A stretch of DNA of 64,000 nucleotides from Betaproteobacteria bacterium CG2_30_68_42 (GTDB lineage Bacteria; Pseudomonadota; Gammaproteobacteria; Burkholderiales; Rhodocyclaceae), in assembly GCA_001872285.1 (NCBI GenBank), contig MNXU01000038.1, positions 61,623 through 125,622 on the forward strand, given 5' to 3'. A model generated the notes under the pieces. The model ran no database searches and had not been told where the DNA came from. It saw nothing but the letters and a program-made list of their open reading frames with translations. Position numbers and translations under genes: made by a program. Shown here piece by piece: positions 9,778 to 22,704 of the stretch; position 1 is the stretch's first letter; every line of letters starts with the position of its first letter.

Positions 9778-10713
9778 ATGAACGAGGAATCGAGACAGAA
9801 GGGCGCGGCCAAGACCGCTCGCATCCCGGTGAAGGTCGTGCCGGCGGCCCCCCTGCGCAAGCCCGACTGGATCCGGGTGAGAGCGGGGGCGCCGGACGGG
9901 CGCTTCGGCGAGGTCAAGCGGCTGCTGCGCGGCGCGCAGTTGCACACCGTGTGCGAGGAAGCCTCCTGTCCCAACATCGGAGAGTGTTTCGGGGCCGGCA
10001 CCGCGACCTTCATGATCCTCGGCGAGCTGTGCACCCGCCGCTGCCCGTTCTGCGACGTCGCCCACGGGCGGCCGAACCCGCCGGACGCGCTGGAGCCGCA
10101 GCGGCTCGCCCGCACGGTGGCGAGGCTGAAGCTGCGCTACGTGGTGATCACGAGCGTGGATCGCGACGACCTGCGCGAGGGCGGCGCGGGGCATTTCGCC
10201 GCGTGCATCCGCGCGATCCGCGAGGCGAGCCCCGGGGTTTCGATCGAGGCCCTGGTGCCCGACTTCCGCGGCAGGCTCGGCCCCGCGCTCGATGCCCTGG
10301 CCGCGGGGCTCCCCGACGTGTTCAACCACAACCTGGAAACCGTGCCGCGGCTCTACCGCCAGGTGCGCCCCGGCGCCGACTACGCCCACTCGCTCGCCCT
10401 GCTGCGCGAGTTCGGCCGCCGCCACCCGCAGGTGCCGACCAAGTCGGGGCTGATGGTGGGCGTGGGGGAGAGCGACGAGGAGATCGTCGAAGTCCTGCGC
10501 GACCTGCGCGCGCACGGGGTCGAGCGGCTCACGCTGGGCCAGTATCTCCAGCCCTCGGGCGGACACCTTCCGGTGGCGCGTTACGTCCATCCCGATCAGT
10601 TCAGACGCTTCGAGGCGATCGCGCGCGAACTCGGTTTCGCGCACGCCGCCTGCGCGCCGCTGGTGCGCTCGAGCTATCACGCCGAGCTCCAGGCGCAGGC
10701 CGCGGGAGGCTGA
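9778..10713 (+). CDS. lipA: Lipoyl synthase
   Basis: Radical SAM enzyme that inserts two sulfurs into protein-bound octanoate. Counting from the ATG at 9778 (311 residues), the auxiliary cluster cysteines are C59, C64 and C70 ([12 protein letters not shown]) and the radical SAM cysteines are C85, C89 and C92 (CTRRCPFC). Further matches are [32 protein letters not shown] and [15 protein letters not shown]. An upstream in-frame ATG at 9763 lies at the edge of the intergenic repeat, so 9778 is preferred. mnmG begins 6 bp downstream. Confidence 0.95.
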   Translation: MNEESRQKGAAKTARIPVKVVPAAPLRKPDWIRVRAGAPDGRFGEVKRLLRGAQLHTVCEEASCPNIGECFGAGTATFMILGELCTRRCPFCDVAHGRPNPPDALEPQRLARTVARLKLRYVVITSVDRDDLREGGAGHFAACIRAIREASPGVSIEALVPDFRGRLGPALDALAAGLPDVFNHNLETVPRLYRQVRPGADYAHSLALLREFGRRHPQVPTKSGLMVGVGESDEEIVEVLRDLRAHGVERLTLGQYLQPSGGHLPVARYVHPDQFRRFEAIARELGFAHAACAPLVRSSYHAELQAQAAGG

Positions 10714-10719
10714 ACGCCG

Positions 10720-12627
10720 GTGGATCGCGCGAACCTCTTCGACGTGATCGTGGTGGGCGGCGGCCATGCCGGCACCGAGGCGGCGGCTGCGGCCGCTCGG
10801 CTCGGGGCGCGCACGCTGCTCGTGACCCACAACATCGAGACGCTCGGCCAGATGTCGTGCAACCCCTCGATCGGGGGCATCGGCAAGGGCCACCTGGTGA
10901 AGGAGGTCGATGCGCTGGACGGCGTCATGGCCGCAGCCACCGACGAGGCGGGCATCCAGTTCCGCATCCTCAATTCGAGCAAGGGCGCGGCGGTGCGCGC
11001 GACCCGCGCCCAGGCCGACCGCATGCTCTACCGGAAGGCGATCCGGCGGCGCCTGGAAGCCGAGACCCGGCTCACCGTGTTCCAGCAATCGGTCGAGGAT
11101 CTCAGCGTGAGCGGCGATCGCGTGACCGGGATCGTGACCCGCATCGGCGTACGCTTCGAGGCCAGGACGGTGGTGCTGACTGCAGGCACCTTCCTCGCCG
11201 GCCTGATCCATGTCGGGCTGGAGCACTTCGCGGCCGGACGCATGGGCGAGGAACCGGCGGCGCGGCTGGCGGCGCGCCTTCGCGAGCTCGCCCTTCCCGC
11301 GGGCAGGCTCAAGACCGGAACGCCGCCGCGCCTCGACGGGCGCACCATCGACTTCTCGCGCCTCGCGGAGCAGCACGGCGACGAGCCGGTGCCGGTGTTT
11401 TCCTTCCTCGGCAGCCGCGCGCAGCATCCGCGCCAGCTTCCCTGCTGGATCACCCACACCAACGCGCGCACCCACGACATCATCCGCGGCTCGCTCGATC
11501 GCTCGCCGATGTTTACCGGCGCCATCGAGGGCGTCGGCCCGCGCTACTGCCCGTCGATCGAGGACAAGATCCACCGCTTCGCGGACCGCGACAGCCATCA
11601 GATCTTCCTCGAGCCGGAAGGACTGGAGACCTCCGAGGTCTATCCCAACGGGATTTCGACCAGCCTGCCCTTCGACGTGCAGATCGCGCTCGTGCACTCG
11701 ATCCCGGGGTTGGAACGCGCGCACCTGCTGCGACCGGGCTACGCGATCGAATACGACTACTTCGATCCGCGCGCGCTCGCCTCGTCGCTGGAGACGCGCG
11801 CCATCCGCGGGCTGTACTTCGCCGGCCAGATCAACGGCACCACCGGCTACGAGGAAGCCGCGGCGCAGGGACTGCTCGCCGGCCTCAACGCGGGCCGCGC
11901 CGCGCTCGGGCGGGACCCGTGGTGCCCGCAACGAGCCGAGGCCTATCTCGGCGTGCTCGTCGACGACCTCGTCACGCGCGGGGTCAGCGAACCGTACCGG
12001 ATGTTCACCAGCCGCGCCGAGTACCGACTCAGCCTGCGCGAGGACAACGCCGACCTGAGGCTCACCGAGACCGGACGCCGGCTGGGGGTCGTCGGCGATG
12101 CGCGCTGGGACGCGTTCTGCCGCAAGCGCGATGCGCTCGAGCGCGAGCGCAGCCGCATCGCCTCCACCTGGGTGGACCTGCCCCAGGGGCAATCCACCTC
12201 CGAGGGCGGCCGTTGCCTGCTCTCGGAGGCTCTGCGCCGGCCCGGCGTGCGCTATGCGGAGTTGATGAAGCTGCCTGGAGCGGGCGAGCCGGTGGAGGAC
12301 CCCGCGGTCGCCGAGCAGCTCGAGATCGAGGCGCGCTACCACGGCTACATCGACCGCCAGCGGCAGGAGGTCGAGCGGATGCGCGCCCAGGAGACGCTCG
12401 CGCTCCCGCGCGATCTCGACTACGCCAGCGTGCGCGGCCTGTCGGTGGAAGTCCGGCAGAAGCTCGTTGCCCACAAGCCGGAGACGCTTGGCCAGGCTTC
12501 GCGCGTCCAGGGTGTGACCCCGGCCGCGCTGAGCCTGCTGCTCGTGCATCTGAAACGCGCGAGGCTCGCCGCCGAGCGCAACGCGCCGGAGGATCCGGCG
12601 CTGTCCGGCCGAAGGCAAAGCGCGTGA
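10720..12627 (+). CDS. mnmG: tRNA uridine-5-carboxymethylaminomethyl synthesis protein MnmG (GidA)
   Basis: FAD-dependent partner of MnmE that modifies U34 of certain tRNAs. The 635-residue length is typical. The N-terminal dinucleotide-binding motif [20 protein letters not shown] is followed by [36 protein letters not shown] and [20 protein letters not shown]. The GTG at 10720 gives the usual N-terminus ([14 protein letters not shown]). Its stop overlaps the rsmG start in a GTGA. mnmG often lies beside oriC, but the 6-bp gap to lipA here leaves no room for an origin. Confidence 0.97.
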   Translation: MDRANLFDVIVVGGGHAGTEAAAAAARLGARTLLVTHNIETLGQMSCNPSIGGIGKGHLVKEVDALDGVMAAATDEAGIQFRILNSSKGAAVRATRAQADRMLYRKAIRRRLEAETRLTVFQQSVEDLSVSGDRVTGIVTRIGVRFEARTVVLTAGTFLAGLIHVGLEHFAAGRMGEEPAARLAARLRELALPAGRLKTGTPPRLDGRTIDFSRLAEQHGDEPVPVFSFLGSRAQHPRQLPCWITHTNARTHDIIRGSLDRSPMFTGAIEGVGPRYCPSIEDKIHRFADRDSHQIFLEPEGLETSEVYPNGISTSLPFDVQIALVHSIPGLERAHLLRPGYAIEYDYFDPRALASSLETRAIRGLYFAGQINGTTGYEEAAAQGLLAGLNAGRAALGRDPWCPQRAEAYLGVLVDDLVTRGVSEPYRMFTSRAEYRLSLREDNADLRLTETGRRLGVVGDARWDAFCRKRDALERERSRIASTWVDLPQGQSTSEGGRCLLSEALRRPGVRYAELMKLPGAGEPVEDPAVAEQLEIEARYHGYIDRQRQEVERMRAQETLALPRDLDYASVRGLSVEVRQKLVAHKPETLGQASRVQGVTPAALSLLLVHLKRARLAAERNAPEDPALSGRRQSA

Positions 12628-13256
12628 CACCCGCCGCGCGGCTCGAGGCCGGAGCCGCCGCGCTCGGCATCGCGCTCGACACCGCGACCCGCGAGCGGTT
12701 GCTCGCCTATTGCGCGCTGCTCGCGAAATGGAACCGGGTCTACAACCTCACCGCAGTGCGCGAGCCGGGCGCCGTCATCACCCATCATCTGCTCGATTCG
12801 CTCGCCGTGCTGCCGCATCTGGAAACCGACTCGGCTGCCGACGTCGGCAGCGGGGGCGGCCTGCCGGGCATTCCGATCGCGCTCGCCCGGCCCGGCTGGC
12901 GCGTCGTGCTGGTGGAGGCCAGCCACAAGAAGGCGAGCTTCCTCACCCAGGCGAAGATCGAGCTCGGTCTCGCGAACGTGGAGGTCGTGTGCGAACGGGT
13001 CGAGCGCTGGGTCTGCCCGAAACCGTTCGGCTGCGTGATCTCGCGCGCCTACGCGGATCTCGGCGAATTCGTCTCGGGCTGCGCCCATCTCGCTGCGCCG
13101 GGTGGTACATTCGCGGCGATGAAAGGGGTCTATCCGTACGAGGAGATCGCCCGCCTGCCCGCGGGCTTCGCGCTGGAGCGGGTCGTGAAGATCGCGCTTC
13201 CCGGCCTCGGCGCGGCGCGCCATCTGGTGCTCGTCCGTGCAGCCGGCCGGCTATGA
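12624..13256 (+). CDS. rsmG: 16S rRNA (guanine527-N7)-methyltransferase RsmG (GidB)
   Basis: SAM-dependent methyltransferase modifying G527 of 16S rRNA. The 210-residue product has the SAM-binding motif [20 protein letters not shown], the GidB signature [20 protein letters not shown], and [13 protein letters not shown]. The GTG start at 12624 overlaps the mnmG stop, and the stop overlaps the parA start, so mnmG-rsmG-parA are translationally coupled. The frame is open far upstream through lipA and mnmG, but only this last part is RsmG. Confidence 0.96.
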   Translation: MTPAARLEAGAAALGIALDTATRERLLAYCALLAKWNRVYNLTAVREPGAVITHHLLDSLAVLPHLETDSAADVGSGGGLPGIPIALARPGWRVVLVEASHKKASFLTQAKIELGLANVEVVCERVERWVCPKPFGCVISRAYADLGEFVSGCAHLAAPGGTFAAMKGVYPYEEIARLPAGFALERVVKIALPGLGAARHLVLVRAAGRL

Positions 13257-14080
13257 CCCGAATCTTCGCGGTCACCAATCAGAAGGGCGGAGTGGGCAAG
13301 ACCACGACCGCGGTGAACCTCGCCGCCAGCCTGGCCGTGCTCGGACACCGCGTGCTGCTCGCCGATCTCGACCCGCAGGGCAACGCCACGACCGGAGTCG
13401 GGGTGCCGAAGACCGGCGCTGCGCCCACGGTCTATCAGCTCCTGCTCGGAGAGGCCGGCTTCGACGAGGTCCGGGTCACGACCCGTTTCGGCTTCGACCT
13501 GCTGCCGGCCAATCGCGAACTGGCCGGTGCCGAGGTCGAGCTGGTCGGGATGGAAGGCCGCGAGTCGCGGCTGAAGTCGGTGCTCGCGCAGGCCGCCCCG
13601 CCCTACGACTACGTGCTCTTCGACTGTCCGCCCGCGCTCAACCTGCTCACCCTCAACGGGCTCGTGGCCGCCCGCGCGGTGATCATTCCGATGCAGTGCG
13701 AGTACTACGCGCTGGAGGGACTGTCCGACCTCGTGGCCACGCTGCGCCAGGTACGGGCCCGGCTCAATCCGGCGCTCGAGATCGAGGGGCTGCTGCGCAC
13801 CATGTACGACCCGCGCAGCACGCTGGCGCAGCAAGTCTCGAATGATCTCGAACGGCACTTCGGCGCCAGGGTCTATCGCACCGTCATCCCGCGCAATGTG
13901 CGGCTGGCCGAGGCGCCCAGCTACGGCACGCCTGCGATCCTGTTCGATCGAAGCGCCAAGGGCTCCCACGCCTACCGCGCCCTCGCCCGGGAGATGCTCG
14001 AACGTGCGGATCCGGAAGACAGAGGACGGAAGACGGAGGACAGCCCCCAGGATGGCCGCCCTGCGGTTCGCGTTTCCTGA
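13253..14080 (+). CDS. parA: Chromosome partitioning ATPase ParA (Soj)
   Basis: Walker-type ATPase that moves ParB-parS complexes. The 275-residue product shows the deviant Walker A KGGVGKTTTAVNLAASLA, DLDPQGNATTGVGV, the Walker B-like YVLFDCPPALNLLTLNGL and PSYGTPAILFDRSAKGS. The last roughly 24 residues (ERADPEDRGRKTEDSPQ and beyond) are not family-like and are encoded by the left arm of an inverted repeat starting near 14019. The protein has therefore apparently gained a tail from the repeat. parB follows after 150 bp. Confidence 0.95.
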   Translation: MTRIFAVTNQKGGVGKTTTAVNLAASLAVLGHRVLLADLDPQGNATTGVGVPKTGAAPTVYQLLLGEAGFDEVRVTTRFGFDLLPANRELAGAEVELVGMEGRESRLKSVLAQAAPPYDYVLFDCPPALNLLTLNGLVAARAVIIPMQCEYYALEGLSDLVATLRQVRARLNPALEIEGLLRTMYDPRSTLAQQVSNDLERHFGARVYRTVIPRNVRLAEAPSYGTPAILFDRSAKGSHAYRALAREMLERADPEDRGRKTEDSPQDGRPAVRVS

Positions 14081-14222
14081 TCCTTGCTCCCTGCTGATGC
14101 CGTCGCCTTTTTCATCATGCACAACGCCGCAGGCGGCGGCCTCTGCCCGAGCGCACGAAAAGGCGGCATCTGTCGCCCGATCCTGCCGTCTCCGGTCCTC
14201 CATCTTCCGTCCTCCGAAGGAA
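14019..14222. repeat. Imperfect inverted repeat spanning the parA 3' end and parA-parB gap
   Basis: The left arm contains GGAAGACAGAGGACGGAAGA and the right arm TCCATCTTCCGTCCTCC. The right arm reads as GGAGGACGGAAGATGGA on the other strand. The arms are about 150 bp apart. The left arm supplies the final parA codons. The sequence type (purine-rich GGAAGAC units) differs from the CTCTGCG-type repeats elsewhere in the window. Confidence 0.7.
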
Positions 14223-14230
14223 CCGACCGC

Positions 14231-15070
14231 ATGAAGACTTCAAAACCGAAGGGGCTGGGGCGGGGGCTGGAGGCGCTGCTGGGAGCGGATCGTTCGCCGA
14301 CCGAACAGCGCAGCCTTGCCATCGACGCGCTGCGCCCGGGGCGCTACCAGCCGCGAACCCGGATGGATGCGCAATCGCTGGAAGAGCTGGCGGCCTCGAT
14401 CCGTGCACAAGGGGTGATGCAGCCCATCCTGGTGCGCCCGCTCGGGCACGAGCGCTTCGAGATCATCGCCGGCGAGCGGCGCTGGCGGGCCGCGGCGAGC
14501 GCCGGGCTCGCCGAGGTGCCGGCGCTGGTGCGCGAGATCCCCGACCAGGCGGCGCTCGCCATGTCGCTGATCGAGAACATCCAGCGCGAGAACCTCAACC
14601 CGCTCGAGGAGGCCGCCGGCTTGCAGCGCCTGATCGACGAGTTCTCGCTGAGCCACCAGGAGGCAGCCGATGCGGTCGGCCGCTCGCGTCCCGCCGCCTC
14701 CAACCTGTTGCGGCTGCTGGAACTCGCCAAGCCTGTCCAGGACCTGCTGATGCAGGGCCGCATCGACATGGGACACGCGCGCGCTCTGCTGTCTCTTCCG
14801 AAGCCCCGCCAGGTCGCGCTCGCCGAGCGGATCGCGGCGCGCGGCTGCTCGGTGCGCGAGGCCGAACGCATGGTCGCGCGCGAATTGAGCCCATTGCCCA
14901 CGCCGGAGGCCGCCGCGCCCGATCGCGACATCCGGCGGCTCGAAGAGGAACTCGCCGACCGGCTCGGTGCCGCCGTCGCGATCCGCGCCAACCGCAAGGG
15001 TGCCGGGCATGTTTCCATCCGCTTTTCCAGCCTCGACCAGCTCGGCGGAATCCTCGAACGGCTGCGCTGA
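14231..15070 (+). CDS. parB: Chromosome partitioning protein ParB (Spo0J)
   Basis: CTP-dependent clamp that loads at parS and works with ParA. The 279-residue product begins KGLGRGLEALLGADRSP, the typical N-terminal ParA-contact peptide. It then has the CTPase/ParB-Srx motifs RPGRYQPRT and GERRWRAAASAGLAEVP, the arginine-rich signature SLIENIQRENLNPLEEA, and the helix-turn-helix LSHQEAADAVGRSRPAASN. The C-terminal dimerisation region is present. The ATG at 14231 follows the intergenic repeat. I found no TGTTTCACGTGAAACA-type parS site in the window. Confidence 0.95.
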   Translation: MKTSKPKGLGRGLEALLGADRSPTEQRSLAIDALRPGRYQPRTRMDAQSLEELAASIRAQGVMQPILVRPLGHERFEIIAGERRWRAAASAGLAEVPALVREIPDQAALAMSLIENIQRENLNPLEEAAGLQRLIDEFSLSHQEAADAVGRSRPAASNLLRLLELAKPVQDLLMQGRIDMGHARALLSLPKPRQVALAERIAARGCSVREAERMVARELSPLPTPEAAAPDRDIRRLEEELADRLGAAVAIRANRKGAGHVSIRFSSLDQLGGILERLR

Positions 15071-15125
15071 TCGGGCACCGGACGCACAACGCGCCTGCGG
15101 GCGATGTTGCCATGCGGAAATTTTA

Positions 15126-15154
15126 TTGACCCATACAAGCCGGCCCGCTACAAT
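15126..15154 (+). promoter_or_regulatory. Sigma70-type promoter of the atp operon
   Basis: TTGACC at 15126-15131 and TACAAT at 15149-15154 are separated by exactly 17 bp. They lie in the AT-rich part of the parB-atpI gap, and the -10 ends 24 bp before the atpI ATG at 15179. This is the best promoter match in the window and fits the expected head of the ATP synthase operon. Confidence 0.75.
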
Positions 15155-15178
15155 CCGCCGGCTTCCGCTGGCCGCCTC

Positions 15179-16616
<1,438 letters not shown>

Positions 16617-16701
16617 ACAGGGCGCCTCGTCAATCGCTGCGCCCCGCCGGCCGCGCCCCAGGCGCCGGGCCGGAGGCGGCGCTGGAATCCGGGAGGTCAG
16701 G

Positions 16702-17172
16702 GTGAGCATCAACGCAACATTGCTCGGGCAGGCGATCTGGTTCGCGTTCTTCATCTGGGTCACGATGAAGTACGTGTGGCCGCCCTTGCAGAAAGCCATG
16801 AAGGCGCGCCAGCGCGAGATCGCCGACGGTCTGGCAGCCTCCGAGCGCGGCAAACACGAGCTCGAGCTGGCCGGCAAGCGCTCCGCCGACGTGGTGCGCG
16901 AAGCCAAGGAACGTTCCGGCGAAATCCTCGCGCAAACGGAGAAGCGCGCGCAGAAGATCCTCGACGAGGCCAGGGAAGCTGCGAAGGCCGAACATGCGCG
17001 CATCGTCGGCGCGGCCAAGGCCGACATCGAACTGGAGGCCACGCGCGCACGCGAGCAACTGCGCGAGCGTGTGGCGGAATTGGCGGTGGCCGGGGCGACC
17101 CGGATCCTGCAGCGCGAAGTCGACGCAGCGGCGCATGCCGAGCTGCTCGGCCGCCTGCGGCAGGAACTCTGA
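16702..17172 (+). CDS. atpF: F1Fo ATP synthase subunit b
   Basis: Peripheral stalk subunit, 156 residues. One N-terminal membrane helix ([20 protein letters not shown]) is followed by a long charged coiled coil to the end. GTG is used as start at 16702, preceded by GGGAGGTCAGG, a good ribosome-binding site. The 85-bp atpE-atpF gap is GC-rich and holds no gene. Confidence 0.96.
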   Translation: MSINATLLGQAIWFAFFIWVTMKYVWPPLQKAMKARQREIADGLAASERGKHELELAGKRSADVVREAKERSGEILAQTEKRAQKILDEAREAAKAEHARIVGAAKADIELEATRAREQLRERVAELAVAGATRILQREVDAAAHAELLGRLRQEL

Positions 17173-17187
17173 ACGGCGCACGCGCAC

Positions 17188-17721
17188 ATGGCAGAGACGA
17201 CGACCATCGCACGGCCCTACGCCGAGGCCCTTTTCCGACTCGCGGATCAGGGCGGCCGGCTGAAGGACTGGTCGGCGACGCTGGAGGCGATGAGCCGGGT
17301 GGCCGCGGATGCGCAGATGCGCGAGTGCATCGCGAACCCGAGGCTGTCCGCGGCCGCTCTCGCCGAGCTGTTCGTGTCGCTGTGCGAGGGCCTCGACGCG
17401 CAGGCGCGCAGTCTGGTGCGGGTGCTGGTGGAGAACCGTCGCCTCGCGCTGCTGCCCGAGATCCGCGGCCAGTTCGAGGCGCTCAAGAACGAACGCGAGG
17501 GCGTGCTGAAGGCGCAGGTGTTTTCCGCGTTCCCGCTGGACGAGGCACAGAAGGCCGCGCTGGTCTCCGACCTGGAGCGCAAGTTCGGGCAGAAGGTCGA
17601 GGCGACGGTCGCGCTCGATCCGGAACTCATCGGCGGAGTCAAAGTGGCGGTCGGCGACGAGGTCATCGACGCTTCCGTGCGGGCAAAGCTCGCCGCGATG
17701 GCGGCGGCGCTCAAGGCTTGA
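17188..17721 (+). CDS. atpH: F1Fo ATP synthase subunit delta
   Basis: Connects the peripheral stalk to the top of F1. The 177-residue product has the family start TTIARPYAEALFRLADQ and the C-terminal motif DPELIGGVKVAVGDEVIDAS. It starts 15 bp after atpF and ends 23 bp before atpA. Length and order match the standard operon. Confidence 0.96.
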   Translation: MAETTTIARPYAEALFRLADQGGRLKDWSATLEAMSRVAADAQMRECIANPRLSAAALAELFVSLCEGLDAQARSLVRVLVENRRLALLPEIRGQFEALKNEREGVLKAQVFSAFPLDEAQKAALVSDLERKFGQKVEATVALDPELIGGVKVAVGDEVIDASVRAKLAAMAAALKA

Positions 17722-17744
17722 GCGCGTCGTGTTAGGAGAATGTC

Positions 17745-19283
17745 ATGCAACTGAACCCCTCTGAAATCAGCGAACTGCTCAAGAGCAGGATCGAGAAGCT
17801 CGGCATCGGCGCCGAAATCCGCACCGAGGGCACGGTGGTGTCGGTCACCGACGGCATCTGCCGCGTCCACGGACTGAACGACGCCATGCAGGGCGAGATG
17901 CTGGAGTTTCCCCGCGACACCTACGGGCTCGCCCTCAACCTCGAGCGCGATTCCGTCGGCGCGGTGATCCTGGGCGAGTACACGCACCTCACCGAAGGCG
18001 ACACGGTCAAGTGCACCGGGCGCATCCTCGAGGTTCCGATCGGCCCCGAGCTGATCGGACGCGTGGTCGATGCCCTGGGGCATCCGATCGACGGCAAGGG
18101 TCCGATCAACGCCGGTCAGACCGACGTCATCGAGAAGGTGGCGCCGGGCGTGATCTGGCGCCAGTCGGTATCCCAGCCAGTGCAGACGGGGCTCAAGTCG
18201 ATCGACTCGATGGTGCCGATCGGGCGCGGCCAGCGGGAACTCATCATCGGCGACCGCCAGACCGGAAAGACCGCGGTGGCAGTGGACACCATCATCAACC
18301 AGAAGGGCAAGGATCTCGTCTGCGTCTACGTCGCGATCGGCCAGAAGGCGTCCACGATCATGAACGTGGTGCGCAAGCTCGAAGAAACCGGCGCGATGGA
18401 TTACACCATCGTGGTGGCGGCCTCGGCATCGGAGTCGGCGGCCATGCAGTACATCGCCCCCTACTCCGGCTGCACCATGGGCGAGTATTTCCGCGACCGC
18501 GGCCAGGACGCGCTGATCATCTACGACGACCTCACCAAGCAGGCGTGGGCCTACCGGCAGATCTCGCTGCTGCTGCGCCGCCCGCCGGGGCGCGAGGCCT
18601 ATCCGGGGGACGTGTTCTACCTGCACTCGCGCCTGCTCGAGCGCGCCGCACGCGTGAGCCCGGCCTGGGTCGAGAAATTCACCCAGGGCGCGGTCAAGGG
18701 CAGGACCGGCTCGCTCACCGCGCTGCCGGTCATCGAGACCCAGGCCGGCGACGTCACCGCGTTCGTCCCGACCAACGTCATCTCGATCACCGACGGCCAG
18801 ATCTTCCTCGAAACCGATCTCTTCAACGCCGGCATCCGGCCCGCGATCAACGCCGGCATCTCGGTCTCGCGGGTGGGCGGCGCAGCCCAGACCAAGGTCA
18901 TCAAGAAGCTCGGCGGCGGCGTGCGCCTGGCGCTCGCGCAATACCGCGAGCTGGCGGCCTTCGCGCAGTTCGCTTCCGACCTCGACGAGGCCACCCGCAA
19001 GCAGCTCGAGCGCGGCCGGCGTGTCACCGAGCTGATGAAACAGCCGCAATACCTGCCGATGCAGGTCTGCGAAATGGCGGTATCGCTCTACGCGGTCAAC
19101 CAGGGCTACCTGGACGACATCGACGTCAAGCGCATCCTCGCCTTCGAGCAGGGCCTCCAGCAGCACATGCGCAGCCATGAGGCGGAGCTGATGAAGAAGA
19201 TCGAATCGACCAGGGACCTCGACGCGGAAAGCGAGAAGCGGCTCGCGCTAGCGGTCGCGGAATTCAAGAAGAGCTGGGCCTGA
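17745..19283 (+). CDS. atpA: F1Fo ATP synthase subunit alpha
   Basis: Non-catalytic nucleotide-binding subunit of F1, 512 residues. It shows the beta-barrel domain ([18 protein letters not shown]), the Walker [16 protein letters not shown], the Walker B region [20 protein letters not shown], and the family signature [18 protein letters not shown] clear ribosome-binding site (TAGGAGAATGTC) precedes the ATG at 17745. Confidence 0.98.
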   Translation: MQLNPSEISELLKSRIEKLGIGAEIRTEGTVVSVTDGICRVHGLNDAMQGEMLEFPRDTYGLALNLERDSVGAVILGEYTHLTEGDTVKCTGRILEVPIGPELIGRVVDALGHPIDGKGPINAGQTDVIEKVAPGVIWRQSVSQPVQTGLKSIDSMVPIGRGQRELIIGDRQTGKTAVAVDTIINQKGKDLVCVYVAIGQKASTIMNVVRKLEETGAMDYTIVVAASASESAAMQYIAPYSGCTMGEYFRDRGQDALIIYDDLTKQAWAYRQISLLLRRPPGREAYPGDVFYLHSRLLERAARVSPAWVEKFTQGAVKGRTGSLTALPVIETQAGDVTAFVPTNVISITDGQIFLETDLFNAGIRPAINAGISVSRVGGAAQTKVIKKLGGGVRLALAQYRELAAFAQFASDLDEATRKQLERGRRVTELMKQPQYLPMQVCEMAVSLYAVNQGYLDDIDVKRILAFEQGLQQHMRSHEAELMKKIESTRDLDAESEKRLALAVAEFKKSWA

Positions 19284-19299
19284 GGCGGGGACGCACGTC

Positions 19300-21583
<2,284 letters not shown>

Positions 21584-21623
21584 GCGTGACTGCGCACCTG
21601 CACCCGAGCGGCGGAGAGCGACC

Positions 21624-22046
21624 ATGGCAATGACCATACACGTGGATGTCGTCAGCGCGGAGGGATCCATCTTCTCCGGGCTGTGCGAATTCGTCGCGCT
21701 GCCGGGCGAGGCGGGCGAACTCGGGATCCTTCCCGGGCACGCGCCGCTGCTCACGCGCATCAGGCCCGGCACGGTCAGGCTCAAGGTGCCGGACCGCGAA
21801 GAGGAACTCGTCTTCGTCGCCGGTGGGGTGCTCGAAGTCCAGGCCAGCGCGGTGACGGTGCTCGCGGACACCGCGATCCGCGGCCGCGACCTCGACGAAG
21901 CCAAGGCGACCGAGGCGAAGAAGAAGGCCGAAGAGGCGATGCGCGACCAGACCTCGGGTCTGGAATACGCGCAGGCCGAGATCGAACTCGCCAACGCCAT
22001 CGCGCAACTGCGGGCGATCGAGCGGCTGCGCTCGCGGCGCCGCTGA
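21624..22046 (+). CDS. atpC: F1Fo ATP synthase subunit epsilon
   Basis: Regulatory subunit at the foot of the rotor, 140 residues. The N-terminal beta-sandwich contains [20 protein letters not shown] and [16 protein letters not shown]. The C-terminal helical hairpin runs through [20 protein letters not shown]. It ends the operon and converges on ubiJ 60 bp away; no U-tract terminator hairpin is evident in that gap. Confidence 0.97.
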   Translation: MAMTIHVDVVSAEGSIFSGLCEFVALPGEAGELGILPGHAPLLTRIRPGTVRLKVPDREEELVFVAGGVLEVQASAVTVLADTAIRGRDLDEAKATEAKKKAEEAMRDQTSGLEYAQAEIELANAIAQLRAIERLRSRRR

Positions 22047-22106
22047 ACGGCGGCTGCGCGCGTTTCGCGCCGGGGTGCGGCGGGCGCGGAGGATTCCGCC
22101 GGGCGC

Positions 22107-22679
22107 CTACGCGCCCTTCACGACTCGCGCGATGCGATCCTCGATCCGATCGAGGTCCGTGCGAAGCCGGTCGAGCGCCTCCCCGAACTCTCCGGCCGAC
22201 CGGTGCGAGACGAGGACCGGTCTTTCCTCGCGCAGGTATTCGGCGAGCGCCTCGCCGAGCCGGACGGCCGAGCGCGCCGGCCAGGGCGCTAGGCCCTGCA
22301 CCAGTCCGGCGATGCGATGCGCCGGGATGTCGCCGACGACGCGGCTGAGGTCTTCCTCGTAGTCCCAGCGCAGTTCGCGCAGCACGAACGCCAGCGCGTC
22401 GGCGAGCTCGGCCGAACCGTTCACCCTTGCGGACTTCACCAGCGCCTCGCTGCCGCGCAGCGCGAGGAGCGGCGCCCACGGCGACAGGACCATCTCGACG
22501 TCCGCGGCGCCAGCCGCGGCCTCCGCCACGCTGCCGTCGGGATTCACGACCCAGCTCGCCCGCCACGGCGGCATGGTCATGCGGATGATGCTGCCCGCAT
22601 GCGGACGCAGCCGCTCGCGTGCCCAGGCCTGGGCACGCAGCAGATGGTTCAGCGCGAGCGTGACCGCCTGGACGAGCAT
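22107..22679 (-). CDS. ubiJ: Ubiquinone biosynthesis accessory factor UbiJ (SCP2 domain)
   Basis: SCP2-like lipid-binding protein that supports assembly of the cytosolic ubiquinone synthesis complex. The 190-residue product has an N-terminal helical segment (LVQAVTLALNHLLRAQAWAR), the SCP2 beta sheet (VVNPDGSVAEAAAGAADVEM), the family-like segment RWDYEEDLSRVVGDIPAHRI and a C-terminal coiled coil ending in DRLRTDLDRIEDRIARVVKG. It lies in the same strand and cluster as ubiE, which supports the role. A Tim44-like gene lies between them. Confidence 0.88.
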   Translation of the reverse strand: MLVQAVTLALNHLLRAQAWARERLRPHAGSIIRMTMPPWRASWVVNPDGSVAEAAAGAADVEMVLSPWAPLLALRGSEALVKSARVNGSAELADALAFVLRELRWDYEEDLSRVVGDIPAHRIAGLVQGLAPWPARSAVRLGEALAEYLREERPVLVSHRSAGEFGEALDRLRTDLDRIEDRIARVVKGA

Positions 22680-22704
22680 CTCAACGCCGCTCCTCAGGCC
22701 ATGC

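Noticed and set aside
10714..10719. oriC next to mnmG
   Set aside because: The lipA-mnmG gap is 6 bp, with no DnaA boxes and no AT-rich stretch.
9718..12630. A 970-codon minus-strand open frame opposite lipA-mnmG
   Set aside because: Composition is His/Arg/Gln-rich shadow sequence without domains, and the plus strand carries unmistakable lipA and mnmG.
9741..13256. A 1171-codon plus-strand open frame spanning lipA, mnmG and rsmG
   Set aside because: Only the last 210 codons (RsmG) read as protein. The rest is an out-of-frame shadow of lipA and mnmG, caused by high GC.
13253..15070. A parS site near parAB
   Set aside because: No sequence close to TGTTTCACGTGAAACA was found by eye here or elsewhere in the window.
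22047..22106. A terminator between atpC and ubiJ
   Set aside because: GC-rich short stems exist but there is no U-tract on either strand.
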